Shown here piece after piece: positions 8,051 to 17,255 of a stretch of 64,000 nt of DNA. The first letter of the stretch is position 1. Each line of letters begins with the position of its first letter. Under the pieces are notes generated by a model that was not told where the DNA came from, made no database searches, and saw only the letters and a program-made list of their open reading frames with translations. Made by a program: the position numbers and the translations under genes. The DNA lies in the NCBI GenBank assembly GCA_033791445.1, contig JASJGS010000008.1, forward strand, positions 4,539 through 68,538, read 5' to 3'. Source of the stretch: JANTGF01 sp033791445. Its GTDB lineage: Bacteria > Bacteroidota > Bacteroidia > Bacteroidales > VadinHA17.

Positions 8051-10204
8051 CTAGAGCTTGTCCTCAAAGTACTCACTTACCTTTCTCATAAGATGAAGGC
8101 GGTCTTTTCCCCGCACGTTATGAGGATGTCCGGGATAAACAAAGAAATCAATCTGTATTCCCTCTTTTACACATTCCCGAAGGAAGGTAAAACTATTTTG
8201 CATTACTACCGTCGAATCCATAGCTCCATGGATAATTAGAAGACTCCCATCAAGATTATTAACATAATTCTTCAAAGTGGAATTTTTATAACCTTCTGGA
8301 TTTTCTTCTGGCATATCCATATATCTTTCCCCATACATAACTTCGTAATACTTCCAATCAGTTACCGGTCCGCCAGCCACTGCTACTTCAAATACACCAG
8401 GATACTGAAGCATCAAATTGGTGGTCATAAAACCCCCATAACTCCAGCCATGAACACCCATCTTGCTTTGATCAACCCATGGGAGGCTCTTCAAATATTC
8501 CACACCTGCCATCTGATCCTTCATTTCAAGAACTCCTAATTGTCGGTGTATACTGCTTTCAAATTCAAAGCCCCTACCCTGGGTACCTCGGTTGTCAAGT
8601 GTAAAGGCAATATACCCATTCTGCGCCATGTAATGTTGCCACATACGTGAACCGCCCAACCATGAATTCGTTACAAGTTGTGAATGGGGTCCTCCATAAA
8701 CATACACAATAACCGGATACGTCTTTTTAGGATCAAAATTTACAGGCTTTATCATACGATAATACAAATCAGGTTGAGTTGCATTGCCATTTATTCTTGA
8801 AACTTCAATTTCTCCCATAGTGTAATTTTCAAAGGGATTGGGAGCTGACAAAAGTTCTTTTAATTGCTTGCCAGTACTTTTTAATAAATCTATATTTCGT
8901 GGAACATGGATACTTGAATATGAATCAATTATATATTTCCCATTAGAACTTAACAATCCATTGTGAGTACCCTCTTCAGAGCTAATCTTTTCTATCTTTC
9001 CATTGGACAGTTGGACACTATATATGTGCCTTTCTATTGGACTCGCCTGAGTAGACACATAAAACATCTTCTTTTCCTTAGCATCAATTCCAATCACCCT
9101 GGTAACATCGAAATTGCCTGCAGTCACCTGTTTTTCCAATTGCCCATTAATATTGTACAGGTAAACATGATTGTATCCATCTCTCCTGCTCTCCCAGATA
9201 AAATGACCTGGATTTTTCCTCATAAACTGCATAGGTTTTAGAGGTTCGACATATTTAGGATGTTTTTCTTCAAACAATGTTTCAACAAAACTCCCATCCT
9301 CTGCTTTGTATTTGTTTAACTTCAGGTGGTTCTGACCTCTATTTAATACAGCTATGTATATGTACTTTTCATTTGGCCCCCAGGCCACGTTAGTCAGGTA
9401 TTGCTCCTTTGGCCCTTCGGTTTTTACCTGCCAGCTCTTATCAGCATTTATATCGTAAATCCATAATGTAACCTCTTCACTTTTCATCCCAGCCATCGGG
9501 TATTTTATATTTTCCACCTCGGCTATCCTGGTTTCCATATTCACAAGAGGATAATCTGACACCATAGATTCATCTTTCTTATAATAGGCCAGGTAATTTC
9601 CACTTGGCGACCAAAAAGTACCTTTACTAATTCCAAATTCATTTCTATGTACTGTTTGTCCGTTCACCACGCCAGGTTTATTTTCATGAGTAACCTGTAT
9701 ATCCCCTTTGTTGGATATTTGGACAAAAAGATTGCTTCCAATGGTATAGGAAACTGCCAATTCGCCAATGTCCAAATTGCTCGATTCTTTGGGCAAAACC
9801 TGATGCCTTGCAATTTTATTTTCTAGAAGATCAACATCAAAAAACATTTTCCCCATACGAAAACGTAGCTTATTCTGAGCGATCCAGGTAGATGAAGGAA
9901 AATAATCAACTTTTTCTTTCTCCGTACCGACAAGAACTTCATTAATTCCATTCTTTGTAATCAATACCGATTGCTCTGATGAAGAAACACTCTGAATTAG
10001 GAGTGAATCTTTTTTCCGCCAGCTAAAAGAATCTGTTTCTGGACGCCACTGCAACTGGCTCAAGTTCTCTACTCTAAATTTTGTATAAGCGCCTAAAATG
10101 GCATCTTCCAGAGTAATCTCACTTTTTTGTGCTTGCACAATCGGATGGAGAAATGTCAGAACCAGTATTAAGCTTAAAGAATTACGAAATAGTTTCCTCA
10201 TCAT
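8051..10204 (-). CDS. S9B family prolyl oligopeptidase, DPP-IV-like, exported
   Basis: 717 residues. A signal peptide (LFRNSLSLILVLTFLHPIVQAQ) is followed by an eight-bladed beta-propeller domain (about 30-470) and an alpha/beta hydrolase domain. Catalytic residues visible are Ser588 in GWSYGG, Asp663 in GAMDST and His695 in GHPHNV; YVYGGPHSQ is also typical of S9. DPP-IV enzymes remove Xaa-Pro dipeptides from peptide N-termini, fitting a protein-degrading periplasm. The propeller residues that bind the free N-terminus (a Glu-Glu pair in true DPP-IV) are not confidently located, so exact specificity is open. The 280 bp upstream contain no other gene. Confidence 0.93.
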   Translation of the reverse strand: MMRKLFRNSLSLILVLTFLHPIVQAQKSEITLEDAILGAYTKFRVENLSQLQWRPETDSFSWRKKDSLLIQSVSSSEQSVLITKNGINEVLVGTEKEKVDYFPSSTWIAQNKLRFRMGKMFFDVDLLENKIARHQVLPKESSNLDIGELAVSYTIGSNLFVQISNKGDIQVTHENKPGVVNGQTVHRNEFGISKGTFWSPSGNYLAYYKKDESMVSDYPLVNMETRIAEVENIKYPMAGMKSEEVTLWIYDINADKSWQVKTEGPKEQYLTNVAWGPNEKYIYIAVLNRGQNHLKLNKYKAEDGSFVETLFEEKHPKYVEPLKPMQFMRKNPGHFIWESRRDGYNHVYLYNINGQLEKQVTAGNFDVTRVIGIDAKEKKMFYVSTQASPIERHIYSVQLSNGKIEKISSEEGTHNGLLSSNGKYIIDSYSSIHVPRNIDLLKSTGKQLKELLSAPNPFENYTMGEIEVSRINGNATQPDLYYRMIKPVNFDPKKTYPVIVYVYGGPHSQLVTNSWLGGSRMWQHYMAQNGYIAFTLDNRGTQGRGFEFESSIHRQLGVLEMKDQMAGVEYLKSLPWVDQSKMGVHGWSYGGFMTTNLMLQYPGVFEVAVAGGPVTDWKYYEVMYGERYMDMPEENPEGYKNSTLKNYVNNLDGSLLIIHGAMDSTVVMQNSFTFLRECVKEGIQIDFFVYPGHPHNVRGKDRLHLMRKVSEYFEDKL

Positions 10205-10484
10205 ATTATTTTTTGAAGTTTGGATGAATCAAAATAGCATCCCAAAATTATAATTTTTCAGCAATTGTTTTGAGATTAAATTATTCGTAATAATAAGCTG
10301 ATAAAAATATAACCTCATTGAATTTTATCCGTATGATATATAGATCTTTAAATAACTGAATTATAGAAAGTAAAATAATATATTTTTGATTAAAATACTA
10401 AAGCTATCTATTTCTGTTTCTTGATTTTAGAAAAACGAAACCCTTATCAACCCATCAAATATATTTTTTGACCTTAGTTAGAAT

Positions 10485-13400
10485 ATGAGTGAAAAGATTC
10501 TGAAAGCCTTAATGCAGTTATTTGCAATAATTGCCCACCCTGAAAGTAATGAGGGTGATAGAAGGACTATTGTGGAATCTTTTTTAATGCGACAACTGAA
10601 CAAAGAGCTCACTCAGGAATATCTGGAAGATTTTGATTCCTATTATAAAACACACCAGGAAAAACATAGGGCAAAAAATAAGGAAAGGGCTGTTCTTTCT
10701 GCCAGTTCAGTAAAGGTTCTCAAGATAGGTACAGAAATTAACGAAGAACTTACTCAAAATCAGAAAATAATTGTTTTATTCCAGTTGTTAGAATTCTCTA
10801 GTTCAGAAGCCGGAACCATAACTGAACAGGAACTGGAGTTCATTAAAACATTATCTGAAACTTTTAATATTAATCCTACTGAGTTCGCAGAACTCAGAGA
10901 TTTTGTTTTAAACCAACCTAACCAGATACCAATAAGCCCAAGCATTCTGGTAATTGACCACCGGAAAAAGGCTCCAGCCAAACTTGTAAAACACGTTTAT
11001 TCTCCTGGCTTTGGTAGCCAGATTTGGATTTTGCAGATTTCATCTGCAGGGATGTATCTACTAAAGTATTCGGGTGAGCAGGAACTATATTTAAACAGTC
11101 AGTTACTTCAGAAGGAAAAGGTTTATGTATTTAATACCGGGGCATCAATCCGGGACCGGAAAACCAAACCGATTTATTATTCTGATATTGTTGGACAGTT
11201 TCGTGCCGATAGAATTGAAGAAAAAATAAATTTCCAGGCCATAAATCTGGATTACAAATTTAAAGGTGGGAAATTTGGAATTCGTGACATAAGCTTTGAA
11301 GAAGAATCAGGAAGGCTGGTAGGAATTATGGGTGCCAGTGGATCAGGAAAATCAACTCTACTTAATGTCCTTAATGGTTCGCATACACCTTCAAAGGGTG
11401 AGGTCCTAATAAATGGAATCGATATCCATAAAGACAAGGAAAAGGCAGAAGGAATTATAGGATTTGTATCACAGGATGACCTGCTCATGGAAGAGCTATC
11501 GGTATATCAGAACCTGTATTACAATGCAAAGCTGTGTTTCGACAATTATACTGAAGAAGAAATAGTAAATACTGTCAACCAGGTTTTAAACAACCTGGGC
11601 TTATTTGAGATTAAAGATATCCAGGTAGGAAGCCCATTGAATAAGAAAATCAGTGGTGGACAAAGAAAACGGTTGAATATTGCCCTCGAATTATTGAGAG
11701 AACCTGCAGTTCTTTTCCTTGACGAGCCTACTTCAGGCCTATCGTCAAGAGATTCAGAGAATATCATGGACCTGCTGAAGGAACTGGTATTAAAAGGGAA
11801 ACTTGTATTTGTGGTAATCCATCAACCTTCTTCAGACATTTTTAAAATGTTTGATAGCCTTCTGATTCTAGATACAGGTGGATTCTCAATATATTATGGT
11901 GACCCCATTGATTCCATTATTTACTTTAAATCCAAGGTACATCAGGCCAATTTTAATGAAAGTGAGTGTAGAACATGTGGTAATGTTAACCCTGAACAAA
12001 TTTTTAATATAATCGAATCTCAGGTACTGGATGAATATGGTAAAACGGCTGGAACAAGGAAGATCTCTCCCGCGGAATGGAATGCCTATTATAGTGAATA
12101 CTCAGGAAAAAAGGTTAGAGCAAAAAAGGAAGAAAAACACCTCCCTGAAATTAATTTCAAAATACCAAGTCTTTACAGACAATGGAAGATTTTTGTAAAA
12201 CGTGATGTCCTTTCCAAGTTATCAAACACACAATATCTGGTTATTAATTTCCTGGAAGCTCCATTGCTTGCATTTTTCCTGGCCTCTTTGATTAAATACT
12301 ACGATGTTAGTGCCACCAACCAGTATGGTTATACATTATTTGAAAATGTCAACCTACCAGTTTATATCTTCATGGCCGTAATTGTTGCCATCTTTATTGG
12401 ACTTACAGTAAGTGCGGAAGAGATTATAAAAGATCGAAAAATTCTTAAAAGAGAGGCTTTTCTCAATTTAAGCTGGAATAGCTACCTCCTCTCAAAAGTA
12501 ACCGTTCAACTTAGTATTTCGGCCTTGCAGGCATTTGCATTCGTTATGGTGGGAAATGCTATAATGGAAATAAAAGGCATGTACTGGCAATACTGGCTTG
12601 TTTTGTTCAGTTCCTGGTCAATGGCAAATTTAATAGGCCTATTGATTTCAGACAGTTTTAAGACTGTTGTTACCATATACATATTAATTCCTTTCCTGGT
12701 AATTCCTCAAATCATATTAAGTGGAATTATAGTTAAGTATGAGAAGTTGAACCCCTTGGTATCTACTCCCAACAGCATTCCCTGGTATGGTGAGGTAATT
12801 ACGGCACGCTGGGCTTATGAAGCTTTAATGGTATACCAGTACAAGGAGAATAAATACGAGTCACAGTTTTATAGTTATGATAAGATGAAGAGCATTGCCA
12901 CTTTTAGGAAGGATTATTGGTATAATAATTTGAAAAATAAAGTGTTAAGTCTTTCCAGAAACTTTGACAATCCAGATAAAAAAGACATAAATGCCTATAA
13001 TCTCGAAGTACTTCGTAATGAAATAACAAAGCAGATGATTACGAATTCACAAATTCCATTCGAGAATATTGACATGCTATATCCTGAACTTTGCACTTTT
13101 GAAGTAATTGCAGAAGTAACAAAATATCTAGAAAGAACTAAGGCCTATTATATTAAAGTGTATAATAGCGAGGACAGCAAAAGGGATAAACTTATAAGAG
13201 AACTTGAGAAAGAAGATAAGAAAGCTTACCAGAATAGTTACCGAACTTATCAGAATGAACAACTGACCAAATTTGTAAGGAATGATAGTGAAAAAGGTAA
13301 AGCTATTATTGAATACGAAGGCAGACTTATACAAAAAATTGATCCAATCTTTTTGGATCCCGAATTCCGCTTTGTGAAAGCCCATTTCTATGCCCCCCGG

Positions 13401-13574
13401 AAAATGATATTTGGCAAGTTCAAATCAACTTTCTGGGTGAACATAGTCGTACTCTGGATAATGACCATCCTACTGTACTTTGCCCTCTCATTCAGGCTAC
13501 TAAAGCGTCTTCTTGATGCAGCCGGGGGATTGGGTGACAAAATTGCTCACAAGCCTTCCCAATTAGCTTATTAA
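10485..13574 (+). CDS. Large ABC transporter fusing TerB-like, FHA-like, ATPase and ABC-2/ABCG-type membrane domains
   Basis: 1029 residues. Residues 1-140 are helical and acidic and resemble a TerB-like domain (IEFLLRQ-style helices, EFIKTLSETFN). Residues 150-240 are beta-rich and look FHA-like. The ATPase (about 250-480) has Walker A GASGSGKS, signature ISGGQRKRLNIALELL and Walker B AVLFLDEPTSGL. The membrane part starts near residue 570 with several helices up to about 760. A soluble insertion of about 200 charged residues then precedes a last helix near 985-1005. Order ATPase-then-membrane and the position of the insertion match ABCG half-transporters with an enlarged loop before the final helix. 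Substrate and direction unknown. Monocistronic. The TerB and FHA assignments are tentative. Confidence 0.85.
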   Translation: MSEKILKALMQLFAIIAHPESNEGDRRTIVESFLMRQLNKELTQEYLEDFDSYYKTHQEKHRAKNKERAVLSASSVKVLKIGTEINEELTQNQKIIVLFQLLEFSSSEAGTITEQELEFIKTLSETFNINPTEFAELRDFVLNQPNQIPISPSILVIDHRKKAPAKLVKHVYSPGFGSQIWILQISSAGMYLLKYSGEQELYLNSQLLQKEKVYVFNTGASIRDRKTKPIYYSDIVGQFRADRIEEKINFQAINLDYKFKGGKFGIRDISFEEESGRLVGIMGASGSGKSTLLNVLNGSHTPSKGEVLINGIDIHKDKEKAEGIIGFVSQDDLLMEELSVYQNLYYNAKLCFDNYTEEEIVNTVNQVLNNLGLFEIKDIQVGSPLNKKISGGQRKRLNIALELLREPAVLFLDEPTSGLSSRDSENIMDLLKELVLKGKLVFVVIHQPSSDIFKMFDSLLILDTGGFSIYYGDPIDSIIYFKSKVHQANFNESECRTCGNVNPEQIFNIIESQVLDEYGKTAGTRKISPAEWNAYYSEYSGKKVRAKKEEKHLPEINFKIPSLYRQWKIFVKRDVLSKLSNTQYLVINFLEAPLLAFFLASLIKYYDVSATNQYGYTLFENVNLPVYIFMAVIVAIFIGLTVSAEEIIKDRKILKREAFLNLSWNSYLLSKVTVQLSISALQAFAFVMVGNAIMEIKGMYWQYWLVLFSSWSMANLIGLLISDSFKTVVTIYILIPFLVIPQIILSGIIVKYEKLNPLVSTPNSIPWYGEVITARWAYEALMVYQYKENKYESQFYSYDKMKSIATFRKDYWYNNLKNKVLSLSRNFDNPDKKDINAYNLEVLRNEITKQMITNSQIPFENIDMLYPELCTFEVIAEVTKYLERTKAYYIKVYNSEDSKRDKLIRELEKEDKKAYQNSYRTYQNEQLTKFVRNDSEKGKAIIEYEGRLIQKIDPIFLDPEFRFVKAHFYAPRKMIFGKFKSTFWVNIVVLWIMTILLYFALSFRLLKRLLDAAGGLGDKIAHKPSQLAY

Positions 13575-13691
13575 GCTTTAGAAAACCCACATATAAACCT
13601 AACAACCTGTTTATAGCCAGCTAAAAAGAGTAGCGAATTATTATCCTGAGTAAAAACCCTCCCAGAATATTGTTGTCGTATTTTAATGAAC

Positions 13692-13718
13692 AAAAAAAAG
13701 CTGTCTCCCGACAGCTTT
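13692..13718 (-). terminator. Rho-independent terminator of the siaB-siaC operon
   Basis: The inverted repeat AAAGCTGTC / GACAGCTTT (13697-13705 and 13710-13718) with loop TCCC is preceded on the plus strand by eight A, giving a T8 tail when read on the minus strand. It lies 25 bp past the stop of the SiaC-like gene. Confidence 0.88.
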
Positions 13719-13742
13719 ATCAATATTTTTTAAAATATACTT

Positions 13743-14123
13743 TTACTCACTTACTTCCAACATATTAAAAGGTACCTGAATTATTGATTCATAATCCTCA
13801 CCGGCTTCCAGCATATCTTCGTCATCCTCCTCATAATACCAGTTTATTTCAACAGCATGTTCCCCTTTATTAATTATTTCCAGCTTTTTAAATACATCAA
13901 GTATACACTTTGATGAACTGGTGTTAAAATATTCTAACTGAATATTTACCTTGGTATGGGGCAGTGGACTTGATTTATATTCTTCCAGCCAGTCAACTAA
14001 TGGCTTGTAAAATTCCACAGAATTCTCAGGAATGGATCTTCCTTTAATTTCTATTATGCCTGTCCCTGCATTAAATGTTACAGAAGGTGTTTTTGATGTT
14101 CCTTTAATTTCAATTGGTTTCAT
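13743..14123 (-). CDS. SiaC-like regulatory phosphoprotein (DUF1987), copy 1
   Basis: 126 residues, the full length of the SiaC family. In Pseudomonas aeruginosa SiaC is phosphorylated on Thr68 by SiaB, dephosphorylated by SiaA, and in its unphosphorylated form binds and activates the diguanylate cyclase SiaD. Here the matching motif LEYFNTSS places Thr at residue 68 exactly. Other family marks are IEIKGRSIPENS and EINWYYEEDDEDM. It starts 11 bp after the stop of the SiaB-like kinase gene, so kinase and substrate are co-transcribed, and a terminator follows. No SiaD or SiaA is encoded in the window, so the effector here is unknown. A STAS-like fold is known for the family. Confidence 0.9.
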   Translation of the reverse strand: MKPIEIKGTSKTPSVTFNAGTGIIEIKGRSIPENSVEFYKPLVDWLEEYKSSPLPHTKVNIQLEYFNTSSSKCILDVFKKLEIINKGEHAVEINWYYEEDDEDMLEAGEDYESIIQVPFNMLEVSE

Positions 14124-14134
14124 AAATCAATAAA

Positions 14135-14701
14135 TTAAGAAGATGAAGTTGACTCACTTACTAAAACATCCAATATAAAGAAATAGTACTCGTCGTCAAA
14201 TTTTTCAAAATTATACTTTAAAAAGTTTCCTGTTTTCCTGGCAATATCAACCAAACCTAAACCTCCACCGCCTTTTGCTGTGAGTTTTTCATTCCTCAGG
14301 ATATCCTTATACATCTCCTTTAAATCGGTTTGTGATAAAGAATTAACCTGATCAATCTTGGTTTTCAATTGCTCAATCTTATCATTATGAATAAAATTCC
14401 CTGTAGAGATCTTATAGTTATGATCTTCTTTTGTAACTATAAGAATACCAAACCTTGCATCAAAACGATCTTTGTAAACCTGAGGAAGATCATCAATATG
14501 ATGGTAAAGATTTTGAAGGCTCTCAACCAGTACGTTATAAACTTTCTTTCTGGTTTTTGACTGTTCGTTGAAATCAATTAATTTGGTTTCAAGTGCATCC
14601 AAAACGTTATTGATCAAATCTGAAGTTATACTTCCTTTATAAGCAAGTAAAACATCACCTTCACCCAGTTTAACATATAAGTCTTGAATGTTAAAACTCA
14701 T
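14135..14701 (-). CDS. SiaB-like protein kinase (DUF6272, GHKL fold)
   Basis: 188 residues. The N-box-like VESLQNLYHH (about residue 60) and the glycine-rich KGGGGLGLVDIARKTG (about 140-155) are the ATP-binding elements of the GHKL-type kinase fold, as in anti-sigma kinases. SiaB phosphorylates SiaC, and its predicted substrate is the next gene, 11 bp downstream. Starts at ATG; a good Bacteroidota promoter lies about 60 bp upstream. The classical siaABCD operon has a membrane PP2C phosphatase first and a GGDEF enzyme last; both are missing here, leaving a two-gene BC core. Confidence 0.9.
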   Translation of the reverse strand: MSFNIQDLYVKLGEGDVLLAYKGSITSDLINNVLDALETKLIDFNEQSKTRKKVYNVLVESLQNLYHHIDDLPQVYKDRFDARFGILIVTKEDHNYKISTGNFIHNDKIEQLKTKIDQVNSLSQTDLKEMYKDILRNEKLTAKGGGGLGLVDIARKTGNFLKYNFEKFDDEYYFFILDVLVSESTSSS

Positions 14702-14762
14702 ACAATGGTTTTAAATATTGGTATACCTGAATGGCAGGCATACAATGAACTTATCATCCCAA

Positions 14763-14792
14763 CAAATATAATAAGAAAATAAATCTACACAA
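14763..14792 (-). promoter_or_regulatory. Bacteroidota-type promoter of the siaB-siaC operon
   Basis: Read on the minus strand: TTG (14792-14790), a 19-nt spacer, then TATATTTG (14770-14763), a full match to the -33/-7 consensus TTG-N19-TAnnTTTG. It would give a leader of roughly 55 nt before the ATG at 14701. Confidence 0.6.
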
Positions 14793-14882
14793 CGGAAAAA
14801 AAATAGATTTCTACGGATTTTCAAAACTATATTCAGGCTAAATTTTATTCAATAAGTTTACTATTCTGATTTACGAGAGAAA

Positions 14883-16049
14883 TTAATTTTTGTTCCAATT
14901 TTCATGGCTTTTTTTTGAACCTTTATAGAGTTCATATTTTTGGTATTGGCACTTAATATCTCCATTGAACAATGTGACTTTCCTGGAGGGCCGTAATCCT
15001 ATGTTTTTCAAGGCATTCGGATTCCCGCTTAAAATCCATGCATCAAATCCAGTAAAATTGTGTTTCAAAGTATTTCCTATCTCCTGGTACAAATTTATCA
15101 GGTCATGAGATTTTACCCGTATGCCATATGGTGGATTCATGATTACTATTCCCTCCTGTTGATCAGGTTTCGCCTCATCCAGGCTTAAAATCTTTAACTT
15201 CACTTTTTCAGACAGGCCTGCAATTTGCAAATTACTTCTGGCACTTCTTATCTGGGTAGCCATGTTATCCATTCCAATTATCTCTGGAGTGTTTTTCTTT
15301 TGAACAGTTACTTCGTTCTTTACCTTTTCAAACAATTCAGGGTTAAAATCTTTCCAGTTTTCAAAAAGAAACTTCTGCCTGAAGCTTCCGGGAGGAATTC
15401 CATAGGCAATCATGGCAGCCTCAATTAGCAATGTTCCGGAGCCGCACATTGGATCGTAGAAGTTAGTACTGCCATTCCAACCAGACAATAAAATCATTCC
15501 AGCAGCAAGAACCTCATTTAAAGAAGCCGGACCATGACTTTTTCTATAACCTCGCTTATGCAGGGAGGCACCAGTACTATCAAGAGAAAGTGTACAACGA
15601 TCGTTTGAAATATGAGCATTGATTTGAATCTGGGGGTTTTTGCTATCCACTGAAGGCCTTCTCCCGTATTTATCCCGAAACTGATCAACAATCGCATCTT
15701 TGATCTTCAAAGCGACATAATGTGAATGCTTAAATTTCTGTGAAAATACTACAGAATCAACAGCGAAATTCTGGTTTACCGAGAAATATTTACTCCAATC
15801 AGTACTCAGGGTTTTTTGATAAAGCTGATCTTCATTCTGCACTGTAAATTCCACCACTGGAATAAGAACTTTTAAAGCTGTACGAGCATGGTAATTAACC
15901 CGATATATATCTTCTATTTTACCCCTGAAGCGAACCGCACGATTCTCTCTCTTAATATCCTGACCACCTAACTTTCTAATTTCCTCCAACAAAACATCTT
16001 CCAGGCCGAAAAGTGTTTTTACCAGAATTTCAAAACGATCATTCTCCAT
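14883..16049 (-). CDS. THUMP-domain class I RNA methyltransferase (RlmL N-terminal/YpsC-like)
   Basis: 388 residues. A ferredoxin-like and THUMP region (about 1-160) is followed by a Rossmann methyltransferase: the SAM-binding FYDPMCGSGTLLIEAAMIA near residue 195 and the catalytic NPPYGIR near 307. The NPPY motif indicates N-methylation of a base; the E. coli homologue RlmL makes m2G in 23S rRNA, but this subgroup lacks the second RlmK half, so the exact target is not certain. It begins 36 bp after the NadR-type kinase gene, the last member of a minus-strand run that starts at the S41 peptidase. Confidence 0.92.
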   Translation of the reverse strand: MENDRFEILVKTLFGLEDVLLEEIRKLGGQDIKRENRAVRFRGKIEDIYRVNYHARTALKVLIPVVEFTVQNEDQLYQKTLSTDWSKYFSVNQNFAVDSVVFSQKFKHSHYVALKIKDAIVDQFRDKYGRRPSVDSKNPQIQINAHISNDRCTLSLDSTGASLHKRGYRKSHGPASLNEVLAAGMILLSGWNGSTNFYDPMCGSGTLLIEAAMIAYGIPPGSFRQKFLFENWKDFNPELFEKVKNEVTVQKKNTPEIIGMDNMATQIRSARSNLQIAGLSEKVKLKILSLDEAKPDQQEGIVIMNPPYGIRVKSHDLINLYQEIGNTLKHNFTGFDAWILSGNPNALKNIGLRPSRKVTLFNGDIKCQYQKYELYKGSKKSHENWNKN

Positions 16050-16085
16050 TTTATTTCTTTTTGAATGTTTATTTAAAGATTAACT

Positions 16086-16634
16086 CTAACTCCCTTTTAG
16101 AAAATTCTCAATACTGAGTAAAGCATTTTTAAGTCTTTTTTTTCCTTTTCCTGAAATGACTGAGTATGAGAAGTTATATTTCTCTAGCTCATCCTTATAC
16201 TTCAGAAATAGATATTCACGACGCTCCCCTCCATTTTCTCGAACTGGATCATGCTGCCAGGGAATATCTGGAGAACACAATAAGTACAGGTCCATATATG
16301 GTTCTTCTACCTTTTGTAGAAGCCAATCAGGACATTTTTTAAAAACCTCATCAAACCATACCTTTGTAATGATTAAATCTGTATCAAAAAAGATCCATTT
16401 GTTTTTTTGTATAGAAGTTGCTTCCCTTCGTTGCACTTGCTCTCTGGCAATAGCCTCTACATCCTTATATGTATAAGGCCTGGCTAGATTTACAATGTAT
16501 TCACGAGCATACTCAGGAATAAATATCCCTTCAAAATGCTTAGCTAACTGGCATGCCAATTCGGTCTTACCGGTTGATTCAGGCCCAGTTACAACGATTC
16601 TGAATTTTTTTTCTACCTGATAGATTTCTTCCAT
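16086..16634 (-). CDS. NadR-type ribosylnicotinamide kinase domain protein (AAA ATPase)
   Basis: 182 residues with a P-loop at the start (VVTGPESTGKTEL) and the NadR-kinase signature FIPEYAREYI; DTDLIITKVW is a further family block. It corresponds to the C-terminal kinase half of NadR only, without the NMN adenylyltransferase or repressor parts. Its 5' end overlaps pnuC by 22 bp, so translation is probably coupled. Together they would import nicotinamide riboside and trap it as NMN. The substrate is inferred from family and context. Confidence 0.88.
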   Translation of the reverse strand: MEEIYQVEKKFRIVVTGPESTGKTELACQLAKHFEGIFIPEYAREYIVNLARPYTYKDVEAIAREQVQRREATSIQKNKWIFFDTDLIITKVWFDEVFKKCPDWLLQKVEEPYMDLYLLCSPDIPWQHDPVRENGGERREYLFLKYKDELEKYNFSYSVISGKGKKRLKNALLSIENFLKGS

Positions 16635-17230
16635 TCGAAATAACCATATATTGCTACGAGCGAGTAAACAAGAAACAAGCCGGATGTAAGGTACAATCCT
16701 TTGTAAATATACATTCCCATTGATACAAAATCAACTACAATCCAAATTAGCCATTGTTCAAGAATTTTGCGGGCAAGCATCCAGGTAGCTAGAATGCTTG
16801 CTGAGGTTGTAAATGCATCCCAATACAGCAAATCAGATGCAGGAATATCCAATAAAGGCGGTACTGTTTTTAGAGCAATAACCAAAAAAGCATATATTAC
16901 AATACCTGCTCCAATTAAGTAAATTAGCATCCTTTTATTTACCCTGGTAATTTTCAGCGAATTACGAACATTATCTCTGCCTCCATATAGCCAAAAATAC
17001 CAGCCGTAAATACTTAGTATAAAATAATAAAATTGAAGTCCCATGTCGGCATAGAGACTTCCCTTAAAAAATACATAGATATAGAATAATGAGGTAAGTA
17101 TACCAAGGGGCCAAAGCCAGATTTTTTGCCTAATGCTGAAATACAAATAGGCTAATGCAGTAGCGACTCCTAATATTTCAATAACTATAGAAGGGTGATC
17201 ATGAACCCAATTAACAAGGTCAAATATCAA
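16613..17230 (-). CDS. pnuC: Nicotinamide riboside transporter PnuC
   Basis: 205 residues, seven to eight hydrophobic helices, with PnuC family blocks LYFSIRQKIWLWPLGILTS-type and YGWYFWLYGG in the first half and QWLIWIVVDFVSMGMYIYKGLY in the second. PnuC passes unphosphorylated nicotinamide riboside through the inner membrane by facilitated diffusion; uptake depends on phosphorylation inside, supplied by the overlapping kinase gene. The start is TTG at 17230; the only alternatives before the upstream in-frame stop are non-standard. It follows the ctpA-like gene by 25 bp. No riboswitch-like structure fits in that gap. Confidence 0.93.
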   Translation of the reverse strand: MIFDLVNWVHDHPSIVIEILGVATALAYLYFSIRQKIWLWPLGILTSLFYIYVFFKGSLYADMGLQFYYFILSIYGWYFWLYGGRDNVRNSLKITRVNKRMLIYLIGAGIVIYAFLVIALKTVPPLLDIPASDLLYWDAFTTSASILATWMLARKILEQWLIWIVVDFVSMGMYIYKGLYLTSGLFLVYSLVAIYGYFEWKKSIR

Positions 17231-17255
17231 AACAATGTGAAGATTTCAGGCAATT

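Noticed and set aside
8000..8239. 79-codon plus-strand frame between the MATE and DPP-IV genes
   Set aside because: Mostly antisense to the 3' end of the peptidase gene, including its catalytic His region.
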